Origin: an uncultured Colwellia sp. | GTDB lineage: Bacteria > Pseudomonadota > Gammaproteobacteria > Enterobacterales > Alteromonadaceae | Reading direction: 5' to 3' | Assembly: GCA_913062815.1 (NCBI GenBank) | Contig: CAJXWZ010000036.1 | Coordinates: 1 to 50,253 of the forward strand | Length of the DNA stretch: 50,253 bases | Shown here: in pieces, positions 36,660-44,756 of the stretch | Numbering within the stretch: position 1 is the stretch's first letter | Layout of the letters: the number at the start of each line of letters is the position of its first letter | Program-made: the position numbers and the translations under genes | Notes under the pieces: generated by a model | Told to the model about the DNA's origin: nothing | Databases searched by the model: none | The model's input: the letters and a program-made list of their open reading frames with translations, nothing else

Positions 36660-37070
36660 ATGAAAGCTCCTTTATACGATGAGATACTCGACATTTGTCA
36701 ACAAATAGCCAATGCTTCTTCGACAGATAACGATGAGGCTAGAGAAAATGCCTGTAAAGATTTACAGAAACTTTGTGCAACACACCAAAGCTCACCAAAA
36801 GACCACCCATTACAATGGGAAGCTTTAGCGGATTTTACTGAAGATGGTGATCTTGCCATGGAAATCTACGACATTGCTTTAGCAAGTGCCGAGAAATTGA
36901 AATTGCCAACTTTTACTGCGTCAGCCTATTTATCCATGGCTCAAAGACAAAAGGAATTTGAAGCGGTAGATAAAGCCATTGAATATGGGAATAAAGCAAA
37001 AATTGCTAGTGAAAACATTGAAAGTGACGAGTTAAAACAAGAAATCATAGACTTCCTCGCTAGTTTTTAA
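36660..37070 (+). CDS. Hypothetical helical protein, 136 aa (possibly TPR-like)
   Basis: An acidic, all-helical protein by eye. LQWEALADFTEDGDLAMEIY, followed by ALASAEKLKLPTFTASAYLS and AIEYGNKAKIASENIESDEL, has the spacing of tetratricopeptide-like helix pairs. TTAGG precedes the ATG. The 3' end overlaps the 3' end of convergent rnd by 11 bp. Function unknown. Confidence 0.7.
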   Translation: MKAPLYDEILDICQQIANASSTDNDEARENACKDLQKLCATHQSSPKDHPLQWEALADFTEDGDLAMEIYDIALASAEKLKLPTFTASAYLSMAQRQKEFEAVDKAIEYGNKAKIASENIESDELKQEIIDFLASF

Positions 37071-38226
37071 ACTCATTATCGGCAAAGGCTTGTAATGCTT
37101 TGCCAAATAACTCCTTTCGCCAGCCGGTTAATAAGTCAACACTATATGCTGAGCTATCCTCAGCATTAGCAGCTAATCCTCTAATATTGTTCAGATTAAA
37201 TTGCCAAGCTAAGAATTGATTAATTTGCTTTTTTGAAGCAATGTTTTCTACAGCTAATTGGTGATGTTCTGCTTTGTGCGCAATAAAGCTCTTCATTTTC
37301 TTAAAAATTTGTTTATAGCCTGGGTACTCATCAAGGCGCTTAATTTTATCAGGATAATTGGCTTCATTATCTTCAGAAGCTTGTCTTAAGACGTTAAGCA
37401 TCGCTTTACCTTTATGACGAATATCGAGCACTTCGGCACCATCAAGTTTACTCATGGCATTCAAATTCTGCGGATTGTTTTGCGCAACAGCCATCAAAGT
37501 ATGTTCTTTTACGACAAAACCTAACGGTAAGTCACGTTTTTTAGCTTGCTGGTAACGCCACGTAGCAAGATGCTGAAGCGTATTAAGTTGCTTAGGGTTT
37601 AAACGCCAAGCTAACTTAATTTGACGATATAGTTGGCTTTCGTCAATTGGCGTAAACTTCCTAGCTATTAGCAGTTGTGTTTCTTGTTTAGCTTGCTCAT
37701 ACCAACCTGCTTGTTCTATTTGTGCAACCAGTTTAGGGTAAATATGAAATAAGTGTTCTACATCTGCGCTTGCATAATTAAGCTGCTTTTGAGTCAGTGG
37801 TCTTTTAGTCCAATCGGTACGGGATTCTGACTTATCAAGTTCAATGCCAGTAAAATTCTCAACCATAGCAGCGTAGCCCATTGACAAGCCATGACCTAAA
37901 AATGACATCATAATTTGGCTATCAATTAAGTTTATAGGTCGACAACCAGCACTGGTTAAGAACACCTCTAAATCTTCAGAGCAAGCATGTAGAACTTTGA
38001 TAATATTTACATCAACAAGCAACTGCCAAAAAGGAGATAAATCATCGATAGCAATAGGATCAATTAAGGCCAGCTGCTTGCCATCAAAAATCTGTAACAA
38101 ACCTAGTTTAGGATATAAAGTGCGAGTACGAACAAACTCAGTATCAATAGCTAATACCTTTGCTTTGCTATATTGTTCACATAACGCTTTTAAACTTAAA
38201 GAATCTTCAATTAATTGATACTGCAT
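37060..38226 (-). CDS. rnd: Ribonuclease D
   Basis: 388 residues. A 3'-5' exoribonuclease that trims tRNA and other stable RNA precursors. DEDD exonuclease motifs: LAIDTEFVRTRTLYPKL (about 30-46), VLHACSEDLEVFL (about 79-91) and LNYASADVEHLFHIYPKL (about 149-166). The HRDC domain (LAWRLNPKQLNTLQHLATWR, about 209-228) follows. Length normal. It stands alone between the 136-aa gene and rluB. Confidence 0.94.
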   Translation of the reverse strand: MQYQLIEDSLSLKALCEQYSKAKVLAIDTEFVRTRTLYPKLGLLQIFDGKQLALIDPIAIDDLSPFWQLLVDVNIIKVLHACSEDLEVFLTSAGCRPINLIDSQIMMSFLGHGLSMGYAAMVENFTGIELDKSESRTDWTKRPLTQKQLNYASADVEHLFHIYPKLVAQIEQAGWYEQAKQETQLLIARKFTPIDESQLYRQIKLAWRLNPKQLNTLQHLATWRYQQAKKRDLPLGFVVKEHTLMAVAQNNPQNLNAMSKLDGAEVLDIRHKGKAMLNVLRQASEDNEANYPDKIKRLDEYPGYKQIFKKMKSFIAHKAEHHQLAVENIASKKQINQFLAWQFNLNNIRGLAANAEDSSAYSVDLLTGWRKELFGKALQAFADNEFKN

Positions 38227-38291
38227 AGTGTATTTAACTTCTTTGGCTTAACTGTGTCTTCAATAAATGAAGCGCTCAATTTAATTGAACA

Positions 38292-39368
38292 CTACTTTCT
38301 GCGGCGACGCGTAGCTTGTTGACGCTGTTGTTGATGTTTTTTAACTGAACGGCGAATACGTCGGCTTTTAGCATTATCCATTGCCTTCTCATCAACTTTC
38401 ACTTTTGACTGTGCTTCAGGTTTTAACTGAACTAGCTTTCGATAGTAGTTAACTTCTTTTAATCCTAATTCAGTCCAACCACCTAAAGGCAATTGACGTT
38501 GCATTTCCATGTCACCATAACGCACACGAATCAATCGACTAACTTGTACCTCTTGGCTTTCCCATAAGCGGCGAACTTCTCTATTACGCCCTTCTGAAAG
38601 CACCACATGAAACCAATGGTTTCGGCCCTCACCACCACGGTAAGTGATTTTTTGAAAACGTGCATGCCCATCTTCTAATTTAACGCCGGTTCGTAGTGTT
38701 TGTAACATGGCTTCATTAATTTCACCAAAAACACGTACTGCATATTCACGTTCAACTTTTTGTGATGGATGCATTAACCGGTTTGCTAGTTCTCCATCCG
38801 TTGTGAAAAGCAACATACCTGATGTATTAATATCTAATCGACCAACAGCAACCCAACGCCCCGATTCTAGCGGCGGTAAACGGTCAAATACTGTTGCCCT
38901 TCCTTCAGGATCTTTACGAGTGCACATTTCACCTTCGGGTTTGTTATAGATTAATACACGACAGATATCTTCATCTTGTGCAGTTAATTTAACCTGATGG
39001 CCATCAATTCGAATTTGCTCACTGCCATCAACACGATCTCCTAAAAAGGCCGTTTTACCATTAACGCTAACACGACCTTGGCCAATCATAGCTTCAATTT
39101 CTCGGCGAGAGCCTTTACCGGTTCTTGCCAGTACTTTCTGCAACTTTTCAGAGTCTTTTATAGAAGACTTTTGAAAATCAACTTGCACAGGCTTTTCTTC
39201 TACTTTTTTCCCTTTAATGGTTTTAGGTTGACCTGCTTTACTCTGGCCTTTTTTAACAGTAGATTTTTTACCTGTACCACGACTGCCATATTTATTATCA
39301 GGTTTATTTCCCTGTTTAGTATCGCCAGTATCGCGTTTACTTTTAGCTCTTTGTTTGTCTTGAGACAT
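38292..39368 (-). CDS. rluB: 23S rRNA pseudouridine(2605) synthase RluB
   Basis: 358 residues. An N-terminal low-complexity Lys/Gly-rich tail (1-70), an S4 RNA-binding domain ([20 protein letters not shown], about 76-95), then the RsuA/RluB catalytic domain with active-site Asp in [20 protein letters not shown] (about 172-191) and [13 protein letters not shown] (about 258-270). The C-terminus is another basic tail ([20 protein letters not shown]). It modifies U2605 of 23S rRNA; RluB rather than RluE is judged from length and the S4 domain. Confidence 0.9.
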   Translation of the reverse strand: MSQDKQRAKSKRDTGDTKQGNKPDNKYGSRGTGKKSTVKKGQSKAGQPKTIKGKKVEEKPVQVDFQKSSIKDSEKLQKVLARTGKGSRREIEAMIGQGRVSVNGKTAFLGDRVDGSEQIRIDGHQVKLTAQDEDICRVLIYNKPEGEMCTRKDPEGRATVFDRLPPLESGRWVAVGRLDINTSGMLLFTTDGELANRLMHPSQKVEREYAVRVFGEINEAMLQTLRTGVKLEDGHARFQKITYRGGEGRNHWFHVVLSEGRNREVRRLWESQEVQVSRLIRVRYGDMEMQRQLPLGGWTELGLKEVNYYRKLVQLKPEAQSKVKVDEKAMDNAKSRRIRRSVKKHQQQRQQATRRRRK

Positions 39369-39477
39369 AATTTTTACTCGGTTACGTCAGTAGCAATTCC
39401 CTAGAAATTAACTTCTGACTCATTTACAATTTATTTGGGTAGAACCTTTGATTCAAAATAATATTAATTAATCGACT

Positions 39478-40098
39478 TTATTGAAATGGAGCAGGATCCC
39501 CTTCACCTACTCTAATAACGTCTATTTCATCATTAGAAAAATCAATCACCGTGGTTGGATGTTCACCCAAATGTCCACCGTTAATTATTAAATCTACTTG
39601 GTGTTCTAATATGTCACGGATGTGTTCAGGATCATACTCAGCCATAGTTTCACCAGGCATAATCAAACTGGTAGACATTATAGGCTCAGCTAGCTCTGCC
39701 AACAAGGCTTGACAGATATTATTGTCAGGCACTCTAATACCAATAGTTTTCTTTTTTGGATTAAGTAAACGCTTAGGGACTTCTTTAGACCCCTTAAATA
39801 TGAAGGTATAAGCGCCAGGCGTATTCGCTTTTAACAAACGGTAGGCACTATTATCTACACGTGTATATTCTGACAGTTGAGATAAGTCCTGACAAACTAA
39901 GGTGAAATTATGATCTTTATCAATATTTCTAATCTGGCAAATTCGCTCTAAAGCTTTTTTATCCCCTAAATGACAACCTAACGCATAACCTGAATCGGTT
40001 GGGTAAACAATTACGCCGCCTTGATTTATAATAGAAACGGCTTGTTTCATCAAGCGCCCTTGTGGGTTATCTGGATGTACATAAAAAAACTGACTCAT
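39478..40098 (-). CDS. YciO-like L-threonylcarbamoyladenylate synthase family protein
   Basis: 206 residues with the YrdC/Sua5 fold: GGVIVYPTDSGYALGCHLGD (about 28-47), RNIDKDHNFTLVCQDLSQLS (about 57-76), RVPDNNICQALLAE (about 123-136) and GGHLGEHPTTVIDFS (about 174-188). YciO differs from TsaC and its contribution to the tRNA t6A modification is small or uncertain. It lies 36 bp downstream of the PHP gene, the same neighbourhood (yciO, yciV, trp) as in E. coli. Confidence 0.88.
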   Translation of the reverse strand: MSQFFYVHPDNPQGRLMKQAVSIINQGGVIVYPTDSGYALGCHLGDKKALERICQIRNIDKDHNFTLVCQDLSQLSEYTRVDNSAYRLLKANTPGAYTFIFKGSKEVPKRLLNPKKKTIGIRVPDNNICQALLAELAEPIMSTSLIMPGETMAEYDPEHIRDILEHQVDLIINGGHLGEHPTTVIDFSNDEIDVIRVGEGDPAPFQ

Positions 40099-40134
40099 GG
40101 AATTTTCCTTTTGATTGTAGGGCTTCAGCCTTAC

Positions 40135-41040
40135 CTATGACCACATCGCCCATACGGGTTTTGCACCATCAGGTAAGATTAAGTTACGCCCTAAATCGGA
40201 CCATTTATTGGGGTAGTGAAAATCAGATCCCATTGACGCATGCAAATCATATTCTAAACAATAGTTTAGCATTGTTTGTCTTTGTTGGGGATTCATTTGT
40301 GGTAAAACCACTTCTAAAGCATCTCCTCGACTTTCTTTAAAATGTACAATTAATCGTCTGAGCCATTTAGCCGATAAGTCATAGCGAATGGGGTGAGCCA
40401 TAACTGCGCTGCCGCCAGCGGCATGTATAGCATAAACGGCTTGTTCTATTGAGCACCAGCTTGGTTTTACATAAGCCCGTTGAGTGGTTCTGCCCTTTTT
40501 GCCTAAGTATTGATCAAAGGCTTTTTGCATAGTACTTACGTGTCCTTGCTGATACAAAACTTTAGCAAAGTGAGCACGAGTAATAGACCCCTCTGCTGCA
40601 AGATTTTTCGCATCATCATAAGCATTGAGAAAACCACATTTAGCTAACTTTTCACCTATAGCAATGGCTCTTTGTTCGCGCGCCTCTTGTTGCTTAACAA
40701 TTAACTCTTGAATTGCTGTATGCTGTTCATCTAAATTTAAACCAACGATATGAATTTCGAAACCTTGCCATGCAGTTGAAATTTCAATACCTGAGATTAA
40801 TTTAATTGGAATGTTTTTTTCCGATATATACTCTTGAGCTATATCAAAGCCAGCCAAAGTATCATGATCGGTAATTGCCAATACTGCAATTTGATAATTA
40901 ACCGCCCTATCTATCAAGGTTTGTGGCGACAGGCCACCGTCCGAGCAATTTGTATGGCTATGTAGATCAATACGGCCATGTGAAAAATTGTCGGTTTTAT
41001 TGATTATGATTGGAAAATCAGTAGTTGACAGCAACGCCAT
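40135..41040 (-). CDS. rnm: PHP-domain 5'-3' exoribonuclease RNase AM (YciV/TrpH)
   Basis: 301 residues. Metal-binding PHP motifs: RIDLHSHTNCSDGGLSP (about 23-39), AVLAITDHDTLAGFD (about 52-66), LISGIEISTAWQGFEIHIVG (about 80-99), VMAHPIRYD (about 216-224) and MGSDFHYPNKWSDLGRN (about 271-287). In E. coli this enzyme matures the 5' ends of rRNAs. It is divergent from the trp operon, its start 95 bp before the first leader peptide. Confidence 0.9.
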   Translation of the reverse strand: MALLSTTDFPIIINKTDNFSHGRIDLHSHTNCSDGGLSPQTLIDRAVNYQIAVLAITDHDTLAGFDIAQEYISEKNIPIKLISGIEISTAWQGFEIHIVGLNLDEQHTAIQELIVKQQEAREQRAIAIGEKLAKCGFLNAYDDAKNLAAEGSITRAHFAKVLYQQGHVSTMQKAFDQYLGKKGRTTQRAYVKPSWCSIEQAVYAIHAAGGSAVMAHPIRYDLSAKWLRRLIVHFKESRGDALEVVLPQMNPQQRQTMLNYCLEYDLHASMGSDFHYPNKWSDLGRNLILPDGAKPVWAMWS

Positions 41041-41065
41041 AATAAGGTCTTCTATAGGGACTTTA

Positions 41066-41094
41066 TTGCGAGTAAACTTTAATTAAGTATACTC
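41066..41094 (+). promoter_or_regulatory. Candidate trp promoter overlapping a near-perfect palindrome (TrpR-like operator?)
   Basis: TTGCGA (41066-41071), 16-bp spacer, TATACT (41088-41093) form a plausible sigma70 promoter. It overlaps the inverted repeat GAGTAAACTT-TAATT-AAGTATACTC (41070-41094, one mismatch between arms), and a further AAGTTTACT half-site lies at about 41110. The position fits a TrpR operator, but the sequence lacks the CTAG half-site core of the E. coli consensus. Confidence 0.5.
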
Positions 41095-41134
41095 TAAAAA
41101 ATATATTCGCAAGTTTACTGATAAGAATTAGATA

Positions 41135-41203
41135 ATGATACTAGCAAAGCAATTAAATTTAACATTTGGCCAACTTCGTTGGTGGTGGCATAACTCTACA
41201 TAA
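41135..41203 (+). CDS. trpL: trp operon leader peptide 1 (attenuator peptide, WWW)
   Basis: A 22-codon frame starting MILAKQLNLTFG and ending LRWWWHNST with three consecutive TGG codons at 41180-41188, then TAA. It lies just before the alternative RNA structures and terminator of the trp attenuator, exactly as in E. coli trpL. Stalling on scarce Trp-tRNA would cover region 1 and free region 2 to pair with region 3. Weak ribosome site (TTAGATA). Confidence 0.85.
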   Translation: MILAKQLNLTFGQLRWWWHNST

Positions 41204-41301
41204 GTGGGTTGTGATAATTGCGTGTATCTCTTTAAAAGCTAGTAAAGCTCAAAAAGATCAGAAACAAATTACAAAAACCCGCTTAGCTAAGCGGGTTTTT
41301 T
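41170..41301 (+). promoter_or_regulatory. trp attenuator with antiterminator and terminator
   Basis: Region 1 CCAACTT (41170-41176) can pair with region 2 AAGTGGG (41202-41208, one mismatch). Region 2 AGTGGGTT (41203-41210) can instead pair with region 3 AACCCGCT (41276-41283), the antiterminator. Region 3 otherwise pairs with region 4 AGCGGGTT (41290-41297): the full stem is 41273-41286 with 41287-41300, ending in TTTTTT, a strong terminator. Ribosome position on the WWW codons selects between them. Confidence 0.85.
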
Positions 41302-41350
41302 GCATTATAATCTTTACTTTTTACAGTATTGAGAAAAACTAGGATAGCTA

Positions 41351-41407
41351 ATGAACAAAACAAGAACATGGTTTCTTTGGTGGTTACAACCAATTTATGC
41401 CGGATGA
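41351..41407 (+). CDS. Second Trp-rich leader peptide between attenuator terminator and trpE
   Basis: An 18-residue frame, MNKTRTWFLWWLQPIYAG, with three Trp codons (41369, 41378, 41381), preceded by AGGATAG at a proper distance from ATG. It lies 50 bp after the terminator and stops 35 bp before trpE. There is no room for another terminator. Its TGGTTTCTT (41369-41377) is the exact complement of AAGAAACCA (41434-41442), which abuts the trpE ATG. This suggests translational control of trpE by Trp supply. Not a leader arrangement I know. Confidence 0.75.
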   Translation: MNKTRTWFLWWLQPIYAG

Positions 41408-41442
41408 CAATTTTCAATAATTAATTTACCAAGAAGAAACCA

Positions 41443-43080
41443 ATGACCCAACAAAAGATACCTCAGCAAAGTATTACCTGTGTGAGCACTTTAACGGAAA
41501 ATGCTAATTATCAAAGCGATCCATTAAACGTCTACCAATTACTTTGTCATAATAAAGAAAACAACCTGCTATTAGAGTCTGCAGAAATAGATCAAAAACA
41601 TCTATTGAAAAGCTTGTTACTAACTGATGCTGCGTTAAAAATAGTTTGTAATGGCAATACCATTACCTTCACTGCCTTAACTGACAATGGCCAGATAGCA
41701 CTACAATTTGCAGCCAAGCAATTACAATCCGTAGCAGACCTTGCCTTTAGTAATGACAAGCTACAGTTAATAGCCTCCTTTGATAAAATTCCAACAGAGC
41801 TTGATGAAAAGTCAAGACTAATGGCAGTAAACCCGTTTGAAAGTTTGCGCTTATTTAAAAATATAAAAAATACTACTGGTCATCACTTTGCCATATTTCT
41901 TGCGGGAGCATTCGCTTTCGATATGATTAGTGTTTGCGAGAATTTGCCTGAAGTACCTGACGGTGACAACACCTGTCCTGATTTTGTTTATTATTTAGCT
42001 GAAACGCTAGTCGTTATCGATCATGAGGCGCAAAGTACAGAAGTCATTGCCAATATTTTTTCTAGTGCTCACGATGAAGATAATAACGTAAAAATACAAC
42101 AGCAACTTACCCAGCGAGTGGCAACAATAAAACAGTTACTGTCAACAAATATTACCCCTGAACAAACTTTCACATTGAATCGAAACAATGTGAAAAATGA
42201 CGCTAAAAATCAAGAAGTATCAGTTGATATAAGTGATGAACAATTTTGCCAAAACGTTGAACAATTAAAAGAAAACATTCGCGCTGGTGATATATTTCAA
42301 GTAGTGCCGTCAAGAACTTTTTCGCTTCCTTGTGTTGATAGCATAGCGGCCTATCAAGCATTGAAAATAAGTAATCCAAGTCCTTACATGTTTTATTTGA
42401 AGGACAGTGATTTTTGCATGTTTGGCGCCTCACCTGAATCAGCAATTAAATATCAACAGAACTCTCCCGAAGGAAAGCGTCAGGTTGAAATCTATCCTAT
42501 TGCTGGTACAAGGCCGCGCGGATTTAATAAAGACGGTTCAATCTCATTAGATTTAGACTCACGTATAGAGCTAGAATTAAGACAAGATAAAAAAGAATCT
42601 GCCGAACATATTATGTTAGTTGATTTAGCCCGAAATGACATTGCCCGTGTTTGTAAAGCAGGAACCCGCCATGTCGCTGATTTATTAAAAGTTGATCGCT
42701 ATTCTCACGTTATGCATTTAGTTTCACGAGTGTGCGGCACCTTATTAGAAGAGTTAGATGCCTTGCATGCATACCAAGCTTGCATGAACATGGGGACTTT
42801 ATCTGGCGCTCCAAAGGTAAAAGCTACCTCTCTCATTCGAGAAATAGAAGGGAAACGTCGGGGCAGTTATGGCGGTGCTGTCGGTTATTTAACGGGTGAT
42901 GGTGAAATGGATACTTGTATTGTTATTCGATCGGCATTTGTTAAAAATAACATTGCTCAGATACAAGCGGGTGCTGGTGTCGTTTATGACTCAATCCCTC
43001 AAGCTGAAGCTGATGAGACTAGACAGAAAGCACAAGCGGTAATTAGCGCAGTTCAACTAGCTAATAGAGGAGCGAAATAA
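41443..43080 (+). CDS. trpE: Anthranilate synthase component I
   Basis: 545 residues. It makes anthranilate from chorismate with ammonia from TrpG. The LLESAEI motif (about 38-44) is the tryptophan feedback site. The C-terminal chorismate-binding domain shows IFQVVPSRTFSLP (about 285-297), YPIAGTRPRGFNKDG (about 352-366), LVDLARNDIARV (about 396-407) and GAPKVKATSLIREIEGKRRG (about 455-474). Ribosome site AAGAAG, 6 bp before ATG. The stop overlaps the trpG start (TAATG). First structural gene of the operon. Confidence 0.96.
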   Translation: MTQQKIPQQSITCVSTLTENANYQSDPLNVYQLLCHNKENNLLLESAEIDQKHLLKSLLLTDAALKIVCNGNTITFTALTDNGQIALQFAAKQLQSVADLAFSNDKLQLIASFDKIPTELDEKSRLMAVNPFESLRLFKNIKNTTGHHFAIFLAGAFAFDMISVCENLPEVPDGDNTCPDFVYYLAETLVVIDHEAQSTEVIANIFSSAHDEDNNVKIQQQLTQRVATIKQLLSTNITPEQTFTLNRNNVKNDAKNQEVSVDISDEQFCQNVEQLKENIRAGDIFQVVPSRTFSLPCVDSIAAYQALKISNPSPYMFYLKDSDFCMFGASPESAIKYQQNSPEGKRQVEIYPIAGTRPRGFNKDGSISLDLDSRIELELRQDKKESAEHIMLVDLARNDIARVCKAGTRHVADLLKVDRYSHVMHLVSRVCGTLLEELDALHAYQACMNMGTLSGAPKVKATSLIREIEGKRRGSYGGAVGYLTGDGEMDTCIVIRSAFVKNNIAQIQAGAGVVYDSIPQAEADETRQKAQAVISAVQLANRGAK

Positions 43081-43742
43081 TGAAAAAGACCCTATTACCC
43101 ATGAACACAAAGTTATTTATGCTCGATAACTTAGACTCCTTTACTTATAACTTAGTTGATGAATTTCAGTGTTTAGGCTTTTCCCCTACAGTATATCGAA
43201 ATACTTTATCCGCTGACTTTATCTTCAATAAAATACAAGAACACACCAAAGAAACCGGTGAAAAAGTTATTTTGATATTGTCACCTGGCCCTGGAGAGCC
43301 TAAAAATGCTGGCTGTTTAATGGCATTGATTAAGCTTTGTGCTGGCAAAATAGCAATGTTAGGTATTTGCCTAGGACACCAAGCACTCATTAATCACTAT
43401 GGCGGTACGGTTGGTCGCGCCGATGAAATAGTACATGGTAAAGCCTCGCCAATAAATCATTGCGGTAAAGGTGCTTTTGCCAACATTCAAAACCCGCTGC
43501 CTGTTGCTCGCTACCATTCATTGGTCGGTATAACCATACCTGATTCGTTGAATGTAATTGCTGACTATAACCAGATGGCGATGGCAGTTTGTCATGAAAA
43601 TGATGCTGTTTTGGCCTATCAATTTCACCCTGAATCTATTTTAACTACTTTTGGCGCAACCTTATTAGCCCAAAGTTTTGATTACTTATTTGCTTTAAGC
43701 GACAACTTACCAGCTAATACTCAAGGAGTTTCACATGACTAA
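43080..43742 (+). CDS. trpG: Anthranilate synthase component II (glutamine amidotransferase)
   Basis: 220 residues, a stand-alone class I amidotransferase, not fused to TrpD as in E. coli. It releases ammonia from glutamine for TrpE. Motifs: LDNLDSFTYNLVDEF (about 15-29), LSPGPGEPKNAGC (about 67-79), catalytic Cys in MLGICLGHQALINHYGG (about 92-108), and His-Glu in YQFHPESILTTFG (about 180-192). GAGGAG precedes the ATG that overlaps the trpE stop. The first residues may be extra: an ATG at 43101 also fits. Confidence 0.95.
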   Translation: MKKTLLPMNTKLFMLDNLDSFTYNLVDEFQCLGFSPTVYRNTLSADFIFNKIQEHTKETGEKVILILSPGPGEPKNAGCLMALIKLCAGKIAMLGICLGHQALINHYGGTVGRADEIVHGKASPINHCGKGAFANIQNPLPVARYHSLVGITIPDSLNVIADYNQMAMAVCHENDAVLAYQFHPESILTTFGATLLAQSFDYLFALSDNLPANTQGVSHD

Positions 43743-44754
43743 CACTTTATCTACCTTGGTTGACAATCAAGATCTTTCCCAGCAAGAAACAGAGCAGTTC
43801 TTTAAGCAAGTACTCAATGGTGAAATAGAAGGTGCTCTATTAGCCAGTGTACTAACTGCCTTAAAGGTTAAAGGTGAAACACCCGCAGAGATTGCCGGAG
43901 CAGCAGTCGCTATTCGCGACGCTGCTACTGCCTTCCCAAAGAAAAACTATCAGGTTGCTGACTGTGTTGGTACCGGTGGTGATGGCGCAAATACTATTAA
44001 TATTTCTACTACTGCAGCAATACTCGGTGCAACTTGTGGTCTAAAAATGGCAAAGCATGGTAACCGTAGTGTCTCTAGCATGTCAGGCTCTGCAGATTTG
44101 CTCGAAGCGTTTGGAGTAAATTTAACCATGTCTCCAGCAACAGCAAGCAACTGTTTAGATAAAGCAAATTTATGCTTTTTATATGCCCCTGCTTACCATA
44201 GTGGCTTCAAGCATGCTGGTCCCGTTAGAAAAGCAATGGGGATTCGTACTATTTTTAATATTTTAGGCCCGCTAGTAAATCCTGCTGCACCAAGTATTAT
44301 GCTACTCGGTGTCTACACACCTGCACTTATAGAGCCGATTGCGCAAGCACTTCAACTTACCGGTGTAAAACGTGCCTTTGTTGTACACGGTAGCGGTTTA
44401 GATGAAATAGCCCTTCACGGCGATACTCAACTAATCGAGATTAAAGACGGTCAACTTATTAAACGCACCATTTCGCCACAAGATTTTGGCCTTGAGAACT
44501 ACAGCCTTGAAGATATCAAAGGTGGGACTCCTAGTGAAAATGCGGACATTATCAAGGCTATACTTTCTGGCCAAGGACCACAAGCACACAATGCGGCTGT
44601 AGTGATCAACTGTGCGGCATTACTTTATCTGCATGATAAAGCTGAGAGCCTAGAGGCTGCGGCTCAAGTGGCTGCAGAAGTTTTAGCTAGCGGAAAAGGT
44701 TTACAAACTTTAGAAGCATTAGTTGCCCTTTCAAATGAACAAGAAGCAAATTAA
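43735..44754 (+). CDS. trpD: Anthranilate phosphoribosyltransferase
   Basis: 339 residues. It transfers phosphoribose from PRPP to anthranilate. PRPP-binding and catalytic motifs: CVGTGGDGANTINISTTAA (about 78-96), KHGNRSVSSMSGSADLLEA (about 106-124), and GPVRKAMGIRTIFNILGPLV (about 162-181). It overlaps trpG by 8 bp with an AAGGAG site in the trpG 3' end, so it is translationally coupled. Confidence 0.96.
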   Translation: MTNTLSTLVDNQDLSQQETEQFFKQVLNGEIEGALLASVLTALKVKGETPAEIAGAAVAIRDAATAFPKKNYQVADCVGTGGDGANTINISTTAAILGATCGLKMAKHGNRSVSSMSGSADLLEAFGVNLTMSPATASNCLDKANLCFLYAPAYHSGFKHAGPVRKAMGIRTIFNILGPLVNPAAPSIMLLGVYTPALIEPIAQALQLTGVKRAFVVHGSGLDEIALHGDTQLIEIKDGQLIKRTISPQDFGLENYSLEDIKGGTPSENADIIKAILSGQGPQAHNAAVVINCAALLYLHDKAESLEAAAQVAAEVLASGKGLQTLEALVALSNEQEAN

Positions 44755-44756
44755 AT

